The notes under the pieces are model-generated. The model was not told the DNA's origin. It saw only the letters and a list, made by a program, of their open reading frames with translations, and did not search any database. From Cyanobacteria bacterium UBA11370 (GTDB taxonomy: Bacteria; Cyanobacteriota; Cyanobacteriia; Cyanobacteriales; Coleofasciculaceae): a DNA stretch of 18,501 nt. The stretch lies in NCBI GenBank assembly GCA_003486645.1, contig DNGI01000400.1, positions 742-19,242 on the forward strand. The letters run 5' to 3'. The position numbers were made by a program, and so were the translations under genes. Of this stretch, positions 7,059 through 14,217 are shown piece after piece (positions within the stretch are counted from its first letter, which is position 1; each line of letters begins with the position of its first letter).

Positions 7059-10000
7059 TGTATGACTCCTCTATAACTGCTGATTCATTATCAAATGATG
7101 TTTGCCACATCATGATATCTGCGGCTACTTCATCAGCATCTCTTAAAGCCATAGAGCAAGTCCAGTAACGAATTTTGTCAGGTTTTATCAAATAAATGGT
7201 TGGAATTTTTAACCCATTCAATTGAACGGAATCATAAATCCTGGCAACACGTTGATAAAATATACCACCATCTTCTATATGCCCTTTTTGCAAAGACAAA
7301 TTATTTAATTTTTCCAATAGTTCTAGTAAATCAGGGGAGTCAATAGACTCAATATAAACGCCTTGATAGTCGGATCTGTTGAGATAAATTGCAACTAGGC
7401 GAACAGGAAGTTTAGTGTTAGCTTTTTCTTGAAATATAGTGGCGCAAATTTGTTTATCTTGTCCAAATCCTGCTTTCAACACTCGCAAAAAATACTCGCA
7501 GTATGCTGTAAGTTCAGGTTCAGTATTATTCTGAGATTGACTATTATCTCTACGAAGAGTTCTTTGTCTTCCTGGAGAAGCACTATCTCCTTTAAAGTCT
7601 GGCAGAGTGTAATTGAATAGATCATTAATTAGCACCCATTCACTATCTTTAAATTCAAAAGCTTGGCGTATACGCTCATCTATATCATCAATTGTTTTTA
7701 TGTTATCCAATACTCCTACCTGAGCTTCAGGTATTGGCACACGTAATAAATCACTTGGTTTCACTTCAGGAATATATGACGCAAAACGGCCATTTGAAAG
7801 AAACAGATAATACACAGCTAGCTTACTTTTATAGCTGAGACAAGCTGCTTCTAAGATGAAATTGTTTTCTTCAGAAGTATGTACACTGATGTAGCTACCA
7901 GAACATATAATACCTTGATTATTTAGCGGTTCTGATTCAGTGATAGCAACCTGGAAACGACTTGATTTTTTCGACCAACTAAGTTTAATTATTAGTTGTG
8001 GTAAATCAAATGCAGCCAAATTAGTTAAACGGTGTGTATATGGATCTTCATTAATAGGTAGTTGGTTTGCTACAAAGTGAGTAAAAGTTCCTTCAGGAAA
8101 TAGTTTAGTAAATGGTTTAGCCTCTAAAATACGTCTTCCTAAAGTTGCAGTATGACGTTTTTGACGACTACCTCTGATAATTCCTTGGGATGATATAACA
8201 ATATTTAGCCCTTCAAGTTTTGCAAGGCTTTGGTAGTTACTTAATCTACGAACTAAAGATAAATCACGTCTGCTTCCCCACATTAATGCTGTCCAAACTA
8301 AAGGATCTGCTAATGCTTCTTGTGGGTAAATATAATTAATATCATGTGGCTCTATGACTATATGATAGTCATCCTCATTAGTCATAACTGGCTTAGGACA
8401 AATGTATGTCAAAGGCTCACCATCAGGAGGTATTACTGTAATCGTAATGATACAAGCTGGAGAAATAGCATCTTTGAAAAGTCCAAAACGCAATGTAGAT
8501 AGGTTAACAATCTCATCAATTTTGAACTCTGAAAAAAGCCTGGCTCGGAATTCTTGAGCAGTGCTAACCTGATTAAAAATTAAAGCAAGTGCAGGCTGAA
8601 TCATTGCTACTTGTCCACCTGGTTTGGTTAAAGCAGCGGCTTTTGGTAAAAATAATGGGCCAATATTTGTATAAGAACTTTTCCACTTATTTTTTTCAGC
8701 CCATGACTTCGCTAATGGGGTCATACTTTTTTCACCCCAAGGTGCATTACCAACAACTAAATCATATTTATTTGCATCTTGAATAGAATTAAATCCTTTT
8801 TTGTCTTCTTGAAAAAAATCAGCAGCTACTAATTGGCGTTCACGCAATCTGGGAAAGCGAAACTCATTCTCCCAATAGTCTTGGGGTTTAACTTTATCAA
8901 GCATAGTTAAATAGAGGCTGAAGGAAGCTACTCTTACTGCTTGAGTATCTACATCAACACCAAATAAATTATTTTCTAGTAAAGACTTTAAATCATTTGG
9001 CTGAATTGTTTTATTAGGATGAGCTTGTTCCCATCTATAAATTAATCGCTGAAATGCTTTAACCAGAAAAATTCCTGAACCACAAGCAGGGTCAAGAATC
9101 TTAATATCCCATTCTTGACTATCCCAAGGTAAAACACCATCTAGTACAAAATCAACTATGTGTTCTGGTGTGTAATGAATTCCTGTACCAGATTCTTTAC
9201 TGACAAATTCTTCATATATACTGCTAATAAAGTCTAAAGGTATAACGTCAAAGTGATAGTATGGCCATAAACTCATTTGTCCAGTTTCAATGTCTACATA
9301 ACCACGAACAAAATGAGCAAGTATATTTAGATGAGGTTGTTTAACTTTTTGTTCTTCTGTTTGCCATTCAGCTTCACGTTCTTCTTCGGTAGCACCTTTA
9401 CCTGGGAATAAATCACCATTGAACTTGCCGTTCAGCCAACGGAAAAATTGATAAGTATCTCTATGATTTCTTAATATCTCAGCTAAATGAGAGTATTTAG
9501 TCGATAATTCCCCAATTCGATGTAAATGAGCCAATAAATTTGTATTTAAAGTAGGGTTTCCTTCAGAATCTTGACGATCAAAAAGAAATTGAATAAAAAT
9601 AATTCTCGCTAATAAATCATGAATGGTGTCATCATCAAGTTCATTTTGTTGAAGTTTCTGCCGAACACTTTTCAGGTTGCTCAATAGCATCTGATCAGCA
9701 GCCTGACTTCGTTGAAATCGCTGGCTATGTTCTTGGAAGAATTGACCTGATACCAAATCAGCCCAGTGTAGACGCAGAGTTTCAGCAGCTTGTTGTGAGA
9801 CAGAAGGCTGATTAAATAATTCGAGTTCCTGTCTAGAAACTTCAATTACTGGATTTATATCAGCTTCTGCTGTTGGTGGTTCTTCGTAGCATGTCCAAAT
9901 TCTTAAACGGTTAGGTTCTGTTGTAATTAATGATGGTGTACGAGAAAAACTCCAAGCAAGTCTATAAGTTCTTCTCAATGTGTCTTCTGATACTTGTTGT

Positions 10001-10236
10001 TGAAAGTCGCACACTAGAGCAATAGGTGTTTCTGTGGAGTCACCTTCAGGGTTTGCAGCCAGCACTCCTATTTGCACACCATGACCATCTGAAAGCTTGC
10101 TAATAGTTCTGCCTAATTTTTCTCTAGCAATTCGTGCATAAAAACTAGGCCCAGCACCAGATGGCTCCAAAATTTGTTGTGGAGTTGGCCAGTGAAGCTT
10201 TTCATGTGCTAGTTCAAGTAGTCCAGATTGTGACAT
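7051..10236 (-). CDS. N6-adenine DNA methyltransferase (Eco57I/PglX-like class), 1061 aa
   Basis: Large SAM-dependent DNA methyltransferase, expected to protect host DNA from the partner nuclease. Order of parts: an N-terminal domain (1-120, HGVQIGVL, RLRIWTCYEE) that resembles the accessory N-domain of such enzymes but shows no clear nuclease triad; a helical linker; GTGIHYTPEHIVDFVL (351-366); SAM-binding motif I ILDPACGSGIFLVKAF (380-395); acidic loop LFGVDVD (424-430); and catalytic motif IV LVVGNAPWGEK (493-503), in which NAPW replaces the common NPPW/NPPY. The C-terminal half is a probable target-recognition region. The length fits Type IIG or BREX PglX relatives, but no other BREX genes are present, so a two-gene restriction-modification system is the simplest reading. 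ATG at 10236 has only a weak ribosome binding site. It lacks HIP1 sites and is AT-rich, consistent with acquisition. Confidence 0.85.
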   Translation of the reverse strand: MSQSGLLELAHEKLHWPTPQQILEPSGAGPSFYARIAREKLGRTISKLSDGHGVQIGVLAANPEGDSTETPIALVCDFQQQVSEDTLRRTYRLAWSFSRTPSLITTEPNRLRIWTCYEEPPTAEADINPVIEVSRQELELFNQPSVSQQAAETLRLHWADLVSGQFFQEHSQRFQRSQAADQMLLSNLKSVRQKLQQNELDDDTIHDLLARIIFIQFLFDRQDSEGNPTLNTNLLAHLHRIGELSTKYSHLAEILRNHRDTYQFFRWLNGKFNGDLFPGKGATEEEREAEWQTEEQKVKQPHLNILAHFVRGYVDIETGQMSLWPYYHFDVIPLDFISSIYEEFVSKESGTGIHYTPEHIVDFVLDGVLPWDSQEWDIKILDPACGSGIFLVKAFQRLIYRWEQAHPNKTIQPNDLKSLLENNLFGVDVDTQAVRVASFSLYLTMLDKVKPQDYWENEFRFPRLRERQLVAADFFQEDKKGFNSIQDANKYDLVVGNAPWGEKSMTPLAKSWAEKNKWKSSYTNIGPLFLPKAAALTKPGGQVAMIQPALALIFNQVSTAQEFRARLFSEFKIDEIVNLSTLRFGLFKDAISPACIITITVIPPDGEPLTYICPKPVMTNEDDYHIVIEPHDINYIYPQEALADPLVWTALMWGSRRDLSLVRRLSNYQSLAKLEGLNIVISSQGIIRGSRQKRHTATLGRRILEAKPFTKLFPEGTFTHFVANQLPINEDPYTHRLTNLAAFDLPQLIIKLSWSKKSSRFQVAITESEPLNNQGIICSGSYISVHTSEENNFILEAACLSYKSKLAVYYLFLSNGRFASYIPEVKPSDLLRVPIPEAQVGVLDNIKTIDDIDERIRQAFEFKDSEWVLINDLFNYTLPDFKGDSASPGRQRTLRRDNSQSQNNTEPELTAYCEYFLRVLKAGFGQDKQICATIFQEKANTKLPVRLVAIYLNRSDYQGVYIESIDSPDLLELLEKLNNLSLQKGHIEDGGIFYQRVARIYDSVQLNGLKIPTIYLIKPDKIRYWTCSMALRDADEVAADIMMWQTSFDNESAVIEESYSG

Positions 10237-10447
10237 TCCGTGTTTTAAGCTGCATTAAAGTAAGATTCTACATTTCAACAATCAGATTGTTATGAATTGG
10301 TTGACATTATTAAACAGTACATCAGTATTAATATCGATGCAACAATATTTAACTGGAGTTGACAAAATCCTTATTGAATGCGGAGACAATTTCATTAGAC
10401 GCAAGCGATGCACATAACATACAACATAATATCTTGCGACTTCAGTT
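10237..10447. other. AT-rich spacer upstream of the methyltransferase gene
   Basis: This 211-bp non-coding stretch must hold the promoter of the leftward methyltransferase/nuclease operon. It contains loosely spaced GACA motifs (TTGACATTATTAAAC, GTTGACAAAATCC, GAGACAATTTCATTAGAC) that resemble degenerate versions of the transposon-end repeat unit, but none is close enough to call. I see no gene or stable RNA here. Confidence 0.4.
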
Positions 10448-10708
10448 TTAATCAGCCAATTTAATAGTCAACAGCTGATAAATCACATCCAACCACACCG
10501 GAATCACTGGTTTACCTTCCACTAGAGAAGCGATCGCTTTTTCTCGGTCAAACTCCACAAGGGAAAGCATCAGCCCTGTTCCTCCCTTGGTAGCTTTTTC
10601 TCCTTCTGCTCCCAACAGCATAAAACGCTTTCCCTGACCAGATTTAAACAACTCCGGCTGCTTGTCTTTCAGGGTTTTGACCGTTTCACCAGCCAGATCA
10701 AAACTCAA
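10448..10708 (-). CDS. Small hypothetical protein inside the transposon end
   Basis: This frame gives 86 aa from TTG 10708 and 57 aa from ATG 10621. No Shine-Dalgarno sequence is evident for either start. The first half is charged (ETVKTLKDKQPELFKSGQGK), followed by RFMLLGAEGEKATKGGTG and a C-terminal hydrophobic stretch (PVIPVWLDVIYQLLTIKLAD). I do not recognise the family, and it has no Cas12k, TnsC or helix-turn-helix signature. It carries one HIP1 octamer (10530-10537), unlike the 7 kb to its left. A TAA stop lies in frame 12 codons above the TTG. It could be a small cargo or accessory protein, or the tail of a lost gene. Confidence 0.45.
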   Translation of the reverse strand: MSFDLAGETVKTLKDKQPELFKSGQGKRFMLLGAEGEKATKGGTGLMLSLVEFDREKAIASLVEGKPVIPVWLDVIYQLLTIKLAD

Positions 10709-10723
10709 CCCAGCAGAGTTAAT

Positions 10724-10736
10724 GGCAGAGGTCTGC
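10724..10736 (+). other. 13-nt copy of tRNA-Cys sequence: candidate short homing guide (delocalized crRNA)
   Basis: GGCAGAGGTCTGC is identical to the sense strand of the adjacent tRNA-Cys (copy at 10906-10894). In the tRNA gene the bases just before it are GTA A, so a GTN motif, the Cas12k PAM, lies one base away. Type V-K CASTs are known to use a short, delocalized crRNA to home next to tRNA genes. The distance from this PAM to the transposon end is 57 bp, close to reported V-K spacings. No canonical V-K repeat end (GGGTTGAAAG-like) precedes it on the plus strand. The reverse strand nearby has GCTGGGTTGAG, in the wrong place for this spacer. The assignment is therefore inferred from match plus geometry. 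Confidence 0.55.
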
Positions 10737-10765
10737 CCTTGTTATACTGTGTCTGTTTGTAGTTG

Positions 10766-10850
10766 TGACAAAAAATCTGTTAACAGTGACATCAATTTGT
10801 TAAAAATGACATCAATCTGTTAACAGCGACAAATAATTAGTTAATGTACA
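10766..10850. repeat. Transposon end: four TnsB-type repeats and terminal TGTACA
   Basis: Four copies of a TGACATCAATYTGTTAA-like unit start at 10766, 10787, 10807 and 10827, a regular 20-21 bp pitch (two helical turns). The middle two differ by one base. The outermost unit is CGACAAATAATTAGTTAA and abuts TGTACA (10845-10850). TGTACA termini with such repeats are characteristic of Tn7-like/Tn5053-like elements including V-K CASTs. The regular tandem layout is what TnsB binds. CTCAA (10851-10855) is the expected 5-bp target duplication position. Whether this is the left or right end is not settled: homing geometry favours the left end, the strand of tniQ favours the right. Confidence 0.85.
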
Positions 10851-10855
10851 CTCAA

Positions 10856-10927
<72 letters not shown>

Positions 10928-11203
10928 ATACACTCAATTTATAAGTATATCACATCATTAAGATGGATTTTTAGGATATTATAGGAACTCCAGAAGATTA
11001 AAAATTATAGCAGTTTCCCGAATTTAGCACCACTCAATCGCTAGGCTAGAGATAAGCTGAGACGCATTTAAATTGGATATTGTCTGTTGCCTGTTGCCTG
11101 TTGCCTGTTGCCTTTGGCCAAATCTTCATACGAAGTTTAAATGCACAACAGCTTACTCATTCCCTTACAGCCTGACTCTCGAATCGAGCGATCGCAACTC
11201 TCT
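10928..11203. other. Spacer between tRNA-Cys and the NfeD-like gene
   Basis: This 276-bp stretch carries the tRNA promoter on the minus strand and presumably the promoter of the membrane-protein operon on the plus strand. It includes a second TACACTCAA (10929-10937) identical to the bases at 10847-10855 on the other side of the tRNA, and the CTGTTGC heptamer array at 11084-11111. No gene is seen. Confidence 0.5.
11084..11111. repeat. Heptanucleotide tandem repeat CTGTTGC, four copies
   Basis: Four perfect adjacent CTGTTGC units lie upstream of the NfeD-like gene. This is another cyanobacterial short tandem repeat, unrelated in sequence to the others in the window. Confidence 0.85.
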
Positions 11204-11923
11204 ATGCTATTTAACTTGGCTAACCTCCCCTACTGGATATTCCTAGGCATGGGAGTTCTGCTATTTTTGTTAGTTATTGTTTCCGGTGGCGGAGACGATG
11301 ACTTGGATGTTGATACTGATGTGGATGTAGATGTAGATGCTGAGGTTAGCACCTTAGATATTGATGCGGATGGAGATGCTGGCGGGGATTTGAACTTAGG
11401 ACAAATCTTGGGTTGGCTAGGTATTGGTAAAGCACCTCTGATTTTGTTGCTAGCAACGGACTTTAGTCTCATCGGTGTTTTAGGCTGGATATTGAATGTC
11501 ACAATTGGTGGCATTACTGGCAGTATTCCTACAGGTTTTTTGGCAGGTGGTGTAACAGGATTATCTCTATTTATTAGCTTGTTTATTGGAGGATTAATTT
11601 CTCGACCTTTAGGAAGAATTTTTGCTGCTTTTGGAGAAGACGCGAGTGGCGATCGCTTAATTGGTTGTCATGGTACGGTTAGTTCGGGCACAATTCCTAT
11701 GGAAAATCAAGGCAAAATCGGTCAAGTTGATGTCTTAGATTCTGCTCGTAATTTTGTCACAATTAATGCCACTTTACCCACTTGGGCAAAGATTATTCCA
11801 GGGCGGGGTATGGAAGTCTTAGTGATTGATAGACAAGCTGAAAGTTATCTGGTTATTGCTAAAAATAGTTCTGATGAGCAAGAGTGGTTGGCTGATTCGT
11901 CACGACTTAAAGATTCACAGTAG
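11204..11923 (+). CDS. NfeD/YqiJ-like membrane protein with OB-fold, flotillin partner
   Basis: The 239-aa protein starts at ATG 11204 (MLFNLANLPYWIFLGMG). An ATG at 11141 would add 21 polar, unconserved residues. It has a first membrane helix (about 10-27), a striking acidic loop (31-62, about half Asp, built from DVD/DAD units), two more hydrophobic segments (about 76-98 and 110-131), and a C-terminal small beta domain (GDRLIGCHGTVSS...GQVDV...VIDRQ, 149-220) that looks like the OB-fold of NfeD/YqiJ proteins. Such proteins are encoded beside flotillins and are thought to anchor or organise flotillin microdomains. The next gene, 192 bp downstream on the same strand, is a flotillin, which supports this call. 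The acidic loop could bind divalent cations, but that is speculation. Confidence 0.8.
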   Translation: MLFNLANLPYWIFLGMGVLLFLLVIVSGGGDDDLDVDTDVDVDVDAEVSTLDIDADGDAGGDLNLGQILGWLGIGKAPLILLLATDFSLIGVLGWILNVTIGGITGSIPTGFLAGGVTGLSLFISLFIGGLISRPLGRIFAAFGEDASGDRLIGCHGTVSSGTIPMENQGKIGQVDVLDSARNFVTINATLPTWAKIIPGRGMEVLVIDRQAESYLVIAKNSSDEQEWLADSSRLKDSQ

Positions 11924-11925
11924 GA

Positions 11926-11995
11926 TGGGGAGTGGGGAGAGAGGGAGAGAGGGAGACAAGGGAGACAAGGGAGACAAGGGAGACAAGGAGGACAA
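11926..11995. repeat. Purine-rich tandem repeats: TGGGGAG x2 and GGGAGACAA x4-5
   Basis: Directly after the stop of the NfeD-like gene come two TGGGGAG heptamers (11926-11939), a GAGAGGGA stretch, then four perfect GGGAGACAA nonamers from 11951 to 11986 and one degenerate copy. The strand is almost all purine. The array lies between two genes expected to be co-expressed, so it would be transcribed as a purine-rich spacer. Confidence 0.85.
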
Positions 11996-12115
11996 GGAAA
12001 AGTTATTTTAATCTTTACCTCTTCATCCTTCAAAATGGGGAGTAAGGAAGAGTTAAAACTAACCATTTGCTCATAATTTTAATTGCATTTGTAGCTACCA
12101 AATTCTAAAATTACT

Positions 12116-14026
12116 ATGTCACAAACTTCTAATTCTTCAACAATCCAGATTGTCCCTGTACAATCATCTCTAGCTCAATTACCCACAGGAATGCTATTTT
12201 TTCCGGGTGTTATTGCCGCATTAGTTATATTACTCCTAGTTAGTATTTGGGCTTATACACGAGTTTATGTAATCACGCCCAATAATGAAGCCTTTGTCAG
12301 AACAGGTGGTGTCTTTATCAAAAAGAAAACGGTTATTCTCAACGGGGGTTGTGTTGTCTTGCCCGGATTTCACGAACTTACCCGCGTCCCCTTACGAGAA
12401 ATCTCTATTGATGTGGAACGCACTGGAAAACTTGCTGTACGGACTCAAGATTATCTCCGGGCTAATATGCGAGTTACGTTTTATGTTTGTATTAATGCGG
12501 ATGAGCAAGATGTTTTAACTGCTGCTGCACGCTTATCAAGGGCTGGAAAAATTTCAGCCGATGATATTAAAGACGCTTTGGAAAAACGTGCTGATGATGC
12601 GATTCGAGCGGCGGCTAAGAAAAAGAGTTTAGCGGAAATTGATTCGGATAAATTAGGGTTTGCGGATGAAGTTTTGAACTTGATTCAGCAAGATTTGAAG
12701 AAAGTGGGATTAACCCTCAATAATATTGCAATTTCAGAAATTGAAGAGAGTGATACCTATGATACAAATAACTTCTTTGATGCTCAAGGAGTACGTCTGA
12801 GAACTGAAACCATTCAACGCTCAATTCAGCAAAAACGAGAAGTTGAATTGACGACTCAAGTTACCATTGAACAACGGGAACTCGATGCTCAAAAGCAATC
12901 TCTACGTATTGCCCAAGAAACCGAAAGCGCAAAACTCGCTCAACAACTAGAAGTTCAAGCCCTAAAAGCCCAAAGAGAACGGGAAATTCAAGAAGCAAAA
13001 GATAAAGAAACGGCTAAAGTTGAGCGTAATAAAATCTTGCAAAACAAAGCCGTTGAAGAAGAAAAAATTCTACAACAATTGGCAGTTCAACAAAGTAAAA
13101 TAGAGTCCGATATTACTTTAGAAGAACGCAATAAACAACTGAAGGTAACACAAACCCTGCAAAAACAAGAAGCAGAAGTCGCAGAAATTACCCGTCAGCA
13201 AACGGTAGAATCCTCTCGTTTGAAAGCGCAAGTACAGGTAGCAGAATCGGAACGAGAATCACGAGTTGCCCAACAAGAAGCCGCTATTGCCATTGCGGAA
13301 AAAGAACGCGATCGCTTTTCTGCTGAAGCCGAACGTGCTAAGGCTGAATCGGCGGTTATTACCGCTACCGAAATTGAAAAAGCCGAACGACAACAACGCC
13401 TCGCTGTAATTGCGGCTGAACAAGAAGCACAAAAACGTCGAATTGCCGATCAAAACGTAGTCGAAATTGATGTTTTCCGCCGTCGCCGCCAAGCCGAAAT
13501 AGCCAGACAAGCGGCTGAATTAGAAGCTGAATCGATTCGTACCTTAGCCCAAGCAAACTGCGATAAAGCGCTAGCAGAAGCAGAAGGACAACAAGCCTTA
13601 ATCGAAGCAGAAAATGCCTTGAGTGACTCCAAACTTACTGCTAAAATTATTACAGCGATTTGGCCTGAATTAGTGGAAAAATTGCCAGAAATTATGAAAG
13701 CCCTAGCGCCCCAACCGGGAATTTTGGGAGATACCCGAATTTATGCGTTTCCGGGTGCGAATGGAAACAATGGAAATGGTGCTGGCGATATTAATAAATT
13801 GCTATTTTCTACCAGCGGTTTATCCCTCATTAACACTTTGCTAGAAGAAGGTAAATTAGGCACTGTAATTAGTCAAGTTAGCCAGATGATTCGCAGCAAT
13901 GGAACTATGCCTACAGATACGGTAAAGGAGGAGATGCCTTCAGCCATACCAGCAGTAGAGCCAAAACCTCAACCCTTAGTAAAACAACAACCTCCTACTA
14001 CACCAGTTTCAAAAACATTGTCTTGA
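12116..14026 (+). CDS. Flotillin family protein (YqiK-like, SPFH domain)
   Basis: The 636-aa membrane-microdomain scaffold starts at ATG 12116. A single N-terminal membrane helix (about 27-48, GMLFFPGVIAALVILLLVSIW) is followed by VYVITPNNEAFVRTGG and the SPFH/PHB domain to about residue 220 (REISIDVERTGKLAVRTQDYLRANMRVTFYV). A long charged coiled coil (about 235-510) is very rich in Glu, Gln, Lys and Ala, with the repeating EAE/KAEA pattern of flotillins. The C-terminus (from about 520) is GP-, N- and Q/P-rich and likely disordered. Flotillins oligomerise on the inner face of membranes and organise signalling and lipid order. Pairing with the upstream NfeD/YqiJ-like gene mirrors the yqiJK-type operon. 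No strong ribosome binding site is visible before the ATG. Confidence 0.93.
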   Translation: MSQTSNSSTIQIVPVQSSLAQLPTGMLFFPGVIAALVILLLVSIWAYTRVYVITPNNEAFVRTGGVFIKKKTVILNGGCVVLPGFHELTRVPLREISIDVERTGKLAVRTQDYLRANMRVTFYVCINADEQDVLTAAARLSRAGKISADDIKDALEKRADDAIRAAAKKKSLAEIDSDKLGFADEVLNLIQQDLKKVGLTLNNIAISEIEESDTYDTNNFFDAQGVRLRTETIQRSIQQKREVELTTQVTIEQRELDAQKQSLRIAQETESAKLAQQLEVQALKAQREREIQEAKDKETAKVERNKILQNKAVEEEKILQQLAVQQSKIESDITLEERNKQLKVTQTLQKQEAEVAEITRQQTVESSRLKAQVQVAESERESRVAQQEAAIAIAEKERDRFSAEAERAKAESAVITATEIEKAERQQRLAVIAAEQEAQKRRIADQNVVEIDVFRRRRQAEIARQAAELEAESIRTLAQANCDKALAEAEGQQALIEAENALSDSKLTAKIITAIWPELVEKLPEIMKALAPQPGILGDTRIYAFPGANGNNGNGAGDINKLLFSTSGLSLINTLLEEGKLGTVISQVSQMIRSNGTMPTDTVKEEMPSAIPAVEPKPQPLVKQQPPTTPVSKTLS

Positions 14027-14052
14027 AAGCTAGAGAAATTGTCTAATTTTAT

Positions 14053-14075
14053 GAGTAACACTCCCTGTATTACTC
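14053..14075. terminator. Weak inverted repeat after the flotillin gene
   Basis: GAGTAA and TTACTC arms enclose 11 bases shortly after the flotillin stop codon. There is no T-run after the second arm, so a terminator role is only possible. Confidence 0.3.
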
Positions 14076-14140
14076 GTAATATGAACGAGCTTAATGAACT
14101 ATACCCTTTATCAAAGGAGTGAACTACATTTGATGTTCTT

Positions 14141-14161
14141 CCCACTCCCCACTCCCCATAC
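14141..14161. repeat. Heptamer repeat CCCACTC, reverse form of the GGGGAGT family
   Basis: Two CCCACTC units followed by CCCATAC lie upstream of guaB3. They are the reverse complement of the GGGGAGT-type repeat found at 11926-11939 and 18481-18501, so one dispersed repeat family occurs three times in the window in both orientations. Confidence 0.75.
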
Positions 14162-14217
14162 CCCCCTCTAAATTTGATACCCTAGCTTAAATAGTCTTGG
14201 GAACGAATAACAAAAGC

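Larger units (their letters stand above)
5748..10850. mobile_element. Remnant Tn7-like element of V-K CAST type; right boundary clear, left boundary tentative
   Basis: The boundary at 10850 is well supported: terminal TGTACA, four tandem 17-19 bp repeats reading outward from 10766, and insertion five bases from the tRNA-Cys gene. Contents toward the left are a 13-nt tRNA copy, an unrecognised ORF, a restriction-modification pair and a TniQ remnant. The left boundary is a guess. At 5748 there is TGTACC followed by CTAATCAT and CAGATTAAGTC, which loosely resembles the order of motifs at the good end (CTAATTAT, CAGATTGATGTC), but no flanking 5-bp duplication matches CTCAA. tnsB, tnsC and cas12k are absent, so the element is decayed, minimised or rearranged. 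Confidence 0.5.

Noticed and set aside
7880..7885. TGTACA within the methyltransferase gene
   Set aside because: It is coding sequence with no adjacent repeat units.
7051..10236. BREX phage-defence system
   Set aside because: The methyltransferase is PglX-like in size and motif, but no BrxA/B/C, PglZ or BrxL genes are nearby.
10700..10720. Reverse-strand GCTGGGTTGAG as the 3' end of a V-K CRISPR repeat
   Set aside because: It resembles GTGGGTTGAAAG, but a spacer after it on that strand would be unrelated to the tRNA match, and it stands alone. No second repeat exists, so no CRISPR array is called.
11845..12066. Pro/Leu/Cys-rich frames over the GGGAGACAA array
   Set aside because: They are artefacts of the tandem repeat.
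12157..12162. TGTACA in the flotillin gene
   Set aside because: It is coding sequence in a conserved core gene.
13259..13632. Open frames opposite the flotillin coiled coil
   Set aside because: They arise from the repetitive codon pattern of the coiled coil.
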